A stretch of DNA of 6,930 bases. Source: Nitrosarchaeum sp. Its GTDB lineage: Archaea; Thermoproteota; Nitrososphaeria; Nitrososphaerales; Nitrosopumilaceae. Below the pieces are notes generated by a model. That model worked only from the letters and a program-made list of their open reading frames with translations. It did no database searches and was not told the origin of the DNA. The position numbers were made by a program, and so were the translations under genes. The stretch lies in NCBI GenBank assembly GCA_016234975.1, contig JACRND010000031.1, positions 1 to 6,930 on the forward strand, in the 5' to 3' direction. Each line of letters opens with the position of its first letter. Positions within the stretch are counted from its first letter, which is position 1. Of the stretch, positions 4,403-6,930 are shown one piece after another.

Positions 4403-6595
4403 TTATTCTCTGTCAATATACTCGTCTATTCCAGGAGGTTCTGGTGCAAGACCTTTTCTCTTTCTAATTTCTGCAATTGCAGTACTAGCTATAGATTTTG
4501 GAAGTTCAGTCCATGCCTTAAAAGAAGTATTCCAAGTTGCACGTCCAGCTGTCTGACCTCTCATTGCTTCTGAAAGTGTAAATGTTTCAGCTGCTGGAAT
4601 TTCACCAACAATAATACTAGAAGCTCCTTTTTGCACCATGTCAAGCACTTTGCCACGCTTTCCAGATAACACAGTGGCAACATTTCCTACCAGATCTGTT
4701 GGAACTCTAACTTCAATTGCAAGCATTGGTTCCAGCATTGTGACTCCAGCTGTCAAAAGTGCACCCATACAAGCACGTCTAGAAGCAGGGCGTAGTTGAG
4801 ACAAACCTCTGTGTGCAGTATCCTCGTGAGGAACAAAATGAGTAAAAGTAAACTTACAATCCCGCATTTGCTCTTTGCATAAAGGACCTTCTTTCATGAC
4901 TTCTTCAAATCCAGAATTAATAGAGTCAGTTGATTCTTGAATAAATTGAACACCTTTTGTTCCATTAATCATTACATTTCTCCGTGGGTCCAATCTCATA
5001 ACTCGTTTAACGTTATCAGTATTCCAACCAGCACCCTTTAAAAGATCAGCCACCACCTTTTTGTCTTTCATGTCGCTGATTTCACCTGTTCTAAGCATAT
5101 GTGCAATAGCAGGTTCTAATGGTTCAACTTTCATAAAGATCTTGTTATGTCTATTTGGGGATTTTGACATTATTGGTTCACAACTGCCTTTGACAGTTTC
5201 TCTATAATTGATAAGTGGTTCAGATGTGATAATTTCCAATTTAGTATCTTGAATACGATGAGTAGCTACATCAAGATGAAGCACACCCATTCCGGCAACA
5301 AGGGTTTCACCTGTTTCTTCATCTATTTTTACTATCAAGTTGGGATCTTCAATGGTTAGTTGTCTGAGAACCTCAACTAACTTAGGTAAATCTTTTGGAT
5401 GTTTTGGTTCAATTGCAATCTGAACAACAGGTTCTGAAACATATTTGACTCCTTCAAACATTGGTATACCTTTAACAGATGAAAGTGTATTACCAGCTCT
5501 GGCTTCAGTCAATCCCAATAATGCAGGAATGTTTCCAGCACCTAGTTCACCAACTTGCTCTCTTTGATTACCCATGAAAAAGTTTACAGATTGAACTCTC
5601 CCTTCTCGTTTTGAATCTATAATGTTAATTGTTTGTCCATCCTTTATTGTTCCTGAAAATAATCTACCAATTGCAACAGGTCCAGCAGCAGGATCCAACA
5701 CCATGTTAACAACCATCATAATTGTTGGTCCATCATCACTACATGCCAAAAGTGCTTTTCCTATATCAGAATCAAGATCACCTTTCCAAATTTGTGGAAT
5801 TCTATATTTTTGAGCAACATCTGGGGGCGGAATATGTTTAACTACCATTCCCAATACAGCGTCAGCCAACGGAGCTCTTGCTACTAATTCATCAACTTTT
5901 TCATTTTTATATGCATCAATAACATCTTTGAATGTAATTCCTTTTTCTTTCATAATATCTACGTTAAATGCCCACTTGTCTTTAGCAGAACCAAATGTTA
6001 CACTAGCATCTTGTATTGATACTTTCCATTTTTCTTTATACTCAGGTTCTGCATAAGTCTCAACTAATTGGTTAAAACTAGACACCACACCTGCAAGTGT
6101 TTCTTGCATTTTTTCTGGAGTTAAACGGAGTTCTTTGATTAGTCTATCCACTTTGTTGATGAAGAGAACAGGTCTAACTCTTTCTTCCAGTGCCATTCTT
6201 GTCACAGTTTCTGTCTGAGTCATTATTCCTTCAACTGCATCACAAACAACCGTTGCTCCGTCAATTGCTCTAAGGCTTCGAATTACCCTTCCACTAAAAT
6301 CAACGTGTCCAGGTGTATCAATCATGTTAATGACATATTCCTTGTCTTTTTGTGTAAAGTGTAATGTGACGTTTGCTTGATAAATTGTAATCCCTCTTGC
6401 CTGTTCTTCTTTATCAAAATCCATTGCCAACGCTTTTCCAGCGGCAGATGGGGCAATAATTCCAGAATTTGCCAAAAGACTATCACTCATGGTAGTTTTT
6501 CCGTGATCAACATGTGCAATTACACTAAAGTTACGAATATTGTCTTTATTCTTGATGATCTTTAACACTTCAATCGTTGACTTGAATTTTGCCAT
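4403..6595 (-). CDS. fusA: Elongation factor 2 (aEF-2), GTPase of ribosome translocation
   Basis: This is a complete 730-residue archaeal EF-2, the usual length for the family. It acts in the cytoplasm on the ribosome and uses GTP to move tRNA and mRNA after peptide bond formation. GTPase motifs are all present: P-loop AHVDHGKT at 27-34, the switch I motif RGIT at 67-70, DTPGH at 93-97, NKVD at 147-150 and a SAK motif at 203-205. Domain II follows at about 290-380 (GPVAIGRLFSGTI), then domain III (EDPNL, GMGVLHLD at 435-442), domain IV and the C-terminal domain V (RGKVLDM, GEIP, ETFTLSEAMRGQTAGRA). His595 in the AHRG loop of domain IV is the expected diphthamide site. The ATG is placed by the conserved N-terminus and by a TATA box 23-30 bases ahead. 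The gene stands after a SIS-domain gene with a 49-base gap and appears to have its own promoter. Confidence 0.97.
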   Translation of the reverse strand: MAKFKSTIEVLKIIKNKDNIRNFSVIAHVDHGKTTMSDSLLANSGIIAPSAAGKALAMDFDKEEQARGITIYQANVTLHFTQKDKEYVINMIDTPGHVDFSGRVIRSLRAIDGATVVCDAVEGIMTQTETVTRMALEERVRPVLFINKVDRLIKELRLTPEKMQETLAGVVSSFNQLVETYAEPEYKEKWKVSIQDASVTFGSAKDKWAFNVDIMKEKGITFKDVIDAYKNEKVDELVARAPLADAVLGMVVKHIPPPDVAQKYRIPQIWKGDLDSDIGKALLACSDDGPTIMMVVNMVLDPAAGPVAIGRLFSGTIKDGQTINIIDSKREGRVQSVNFFMGNQREQVGELGAGNIPALLGLTEARAGNTLSSVKGIPMFEGVKYVSEPVVQIAIEPKHPKDLPKLVEVLRQLTIEDPNLIVKIDEETGETLVAGMGVLHLDVATHRIQDTKLEIITSEPLINYRETVKGSCEPIMSKSPNRHNKIFMKVEPLEPAIAHMLRTGEISDMKDKKVVADLLKGAGWNTDNVKRVMRLDPRRNVMINGTKGVQFIQESTDSINSGFEEVMKEGPLCKEQMRDCKFTFTHFVPHEDTAHRGLSQLRPASRRACMGALLTAGVTMLEPMLAIEVRVPTDLVGNVATVLSGKRGKVLDMVQKGASSIIVGEIPAAETFTLSEAMRGQTAGRATWNTSFKAWTELPKSIASTAIAEIRKRKGLAPEPPGIDEYIDRE

Positions 6596-6617
6596 ATTCG
6601 CAAACCCAATTATTCAG

Positions 6618-6625
6618 CTATTAAA
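6618..6625 (-). promoter_or_regulatory. TATA box of aEF-2
   Basis: On the minus strand this reads TTTAATAG, 23-30 bases before the aEF-2 ATG at 6595. It lies entirely in the 49-base gap behind the upstream gene, so aEF-2 is probably transcribed from its own, nearly leaderless promoter rather than only by read-through. Confidence 0.5.
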
Positions 6626-6644
6626 TCTTATGAGAAAAATTAGA

Positions 6645-6930
6645 TCAGTAGATCATTTGATCACTTACATTACGAAGTTTTTTTGATAAAACAAAATGAC
6701 AATCTTTTTGTCGTCTTTTTTTAGCCTCAAAAAGTGGCAGTAATTGAGAAAAATATACGTAGTAAAGTAATTGTGAAATCTTGTTTTTGGATTCAAACAC
6801 AGGTTGAATTACATTTAATCCAATACTTTTCAAATTCTTTACAAGTTGTTTATTATGGGAATTTTTTTCTTCAAAAATTATTACAGTGTCACCTTGTTTT
6901 ACAGAAAATAATTCCATATGTGAAAACTGT
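6645..6930 (-). CDS. Probable SIS (sugar isomerase) domain protein, C-terminal part (partial)
   Basis: The frame is open to the right edge, so this is the 3' end of a longer gene, with 94 codons visible. The visible part looks like the second half of a SIS fold as in GlmS-type isomerase domains. It begins QFSHMELFSVKQGDTVIIF, comparable to the EF.HGP....G..VI stretch, then has a helix and strand (VKNLKSIGLNVI), a long helix (ISQLLYYVYFSQLLPLFEA) and a tail D.HFVLSKKLRNVS. The tail recalls the D.....L.K.VT end of GlmS-like SIS proteins. The family binds phosphosugars in the cytoplasm; the exact substrate cannot be told. An internal ATG at 6917 exists, but starting there would remove half the domain, so I take it as internal. 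The family call is by pattern only; the catalytic half lies outside the window. Confidence 0.65.
   Translation of the reverse strand, partial: QFSHMELFSVKQGDTVIIFEEKNSHNKQLVKNLKSIGLNVIQPVFESKNKISQLLYYVYFSQLLPLFEAKKRRQKDCHFVLSKKLRNVSDQMIY

Noticed and set aside
5622..5813. Plus-strand open frame opposite aEF-2.
   Set aside because: It lies fully inside the conserved EF-2 coding region on the other strand and is a shadow frame.
6377..6565. Plus-strand open frame opposite the GTPase domain of aEF-2.
   Set aside because: It is a shadow of the G1-G2 region; the EF-2 frame is certain.

Overview
The window looks like chromosomal DNA from an ammonia-oxidising archaeon of the Nitrosopumilaceae (Thaumarchaeota/Nitrososphaerota). 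The evidence is an AT-rich sequence, a full-length archaeal-type elongation factor 2 of 730 residues with the thaumarchaeal style of sequence, a secreted beta-sandwich protein typical of these genomes, archaeal TATA boxes about 25-30 bases ahead of most starts, and almost no leader sequence. This assignment comes from recognising the proteins by eye. No database search was done.

Layout, left to right. Bases 1-376 (minus) hold the N-terminal part of a secreted protein cut by the left edge. Bases 473-1975 (minus) encode a 500-residue protein with two tandem copies of a short domain followed by a very long coiled coil. It starts at TTG and is divergent from a small two-helix membrane protein at 2142-2345 (plus). 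After a gap of about 230 bases with no convincing gene, 2574-2999 (plus) is an unrecognised helical protein, also with a TTG start. Its stop codon directly abuts the stop of a convergent small gene (3000-3230, minus). Upstream of that on the minus strand are another small unknown gene (3278-3505) and a winged-helix DNA-binding protein (3564-4145). The promoter of the regulator carries a compact set of TAGGTC/GACCTA boxes that look like an autoregulatory operator. After a gap of about 260 bases come aEF-2 (4403-6595, minus) and the C-terminal end of a probable SIS (sugar isomerase) domain protein cut by the right edge.

Functionally, only aEF-2 is a firmly known housekeeping gene, acting in ribosome translocation with a diphthamide target histidine. 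The remaining genes are mostly lineage-restricted proteins of unknown role. The three minus-strand genes from 4145 down to 3000 are spaced 47-58 bases apart and could form one regulated group, but each also has its own TATA-like sequence. I found no mobile element, CRISPR array, tRNA or rRNA. Nothing amounts to a clear new system. The best leads are the regulator with its operator and the tandem-domain coiled-coil protein, which carries a 12-base A run.
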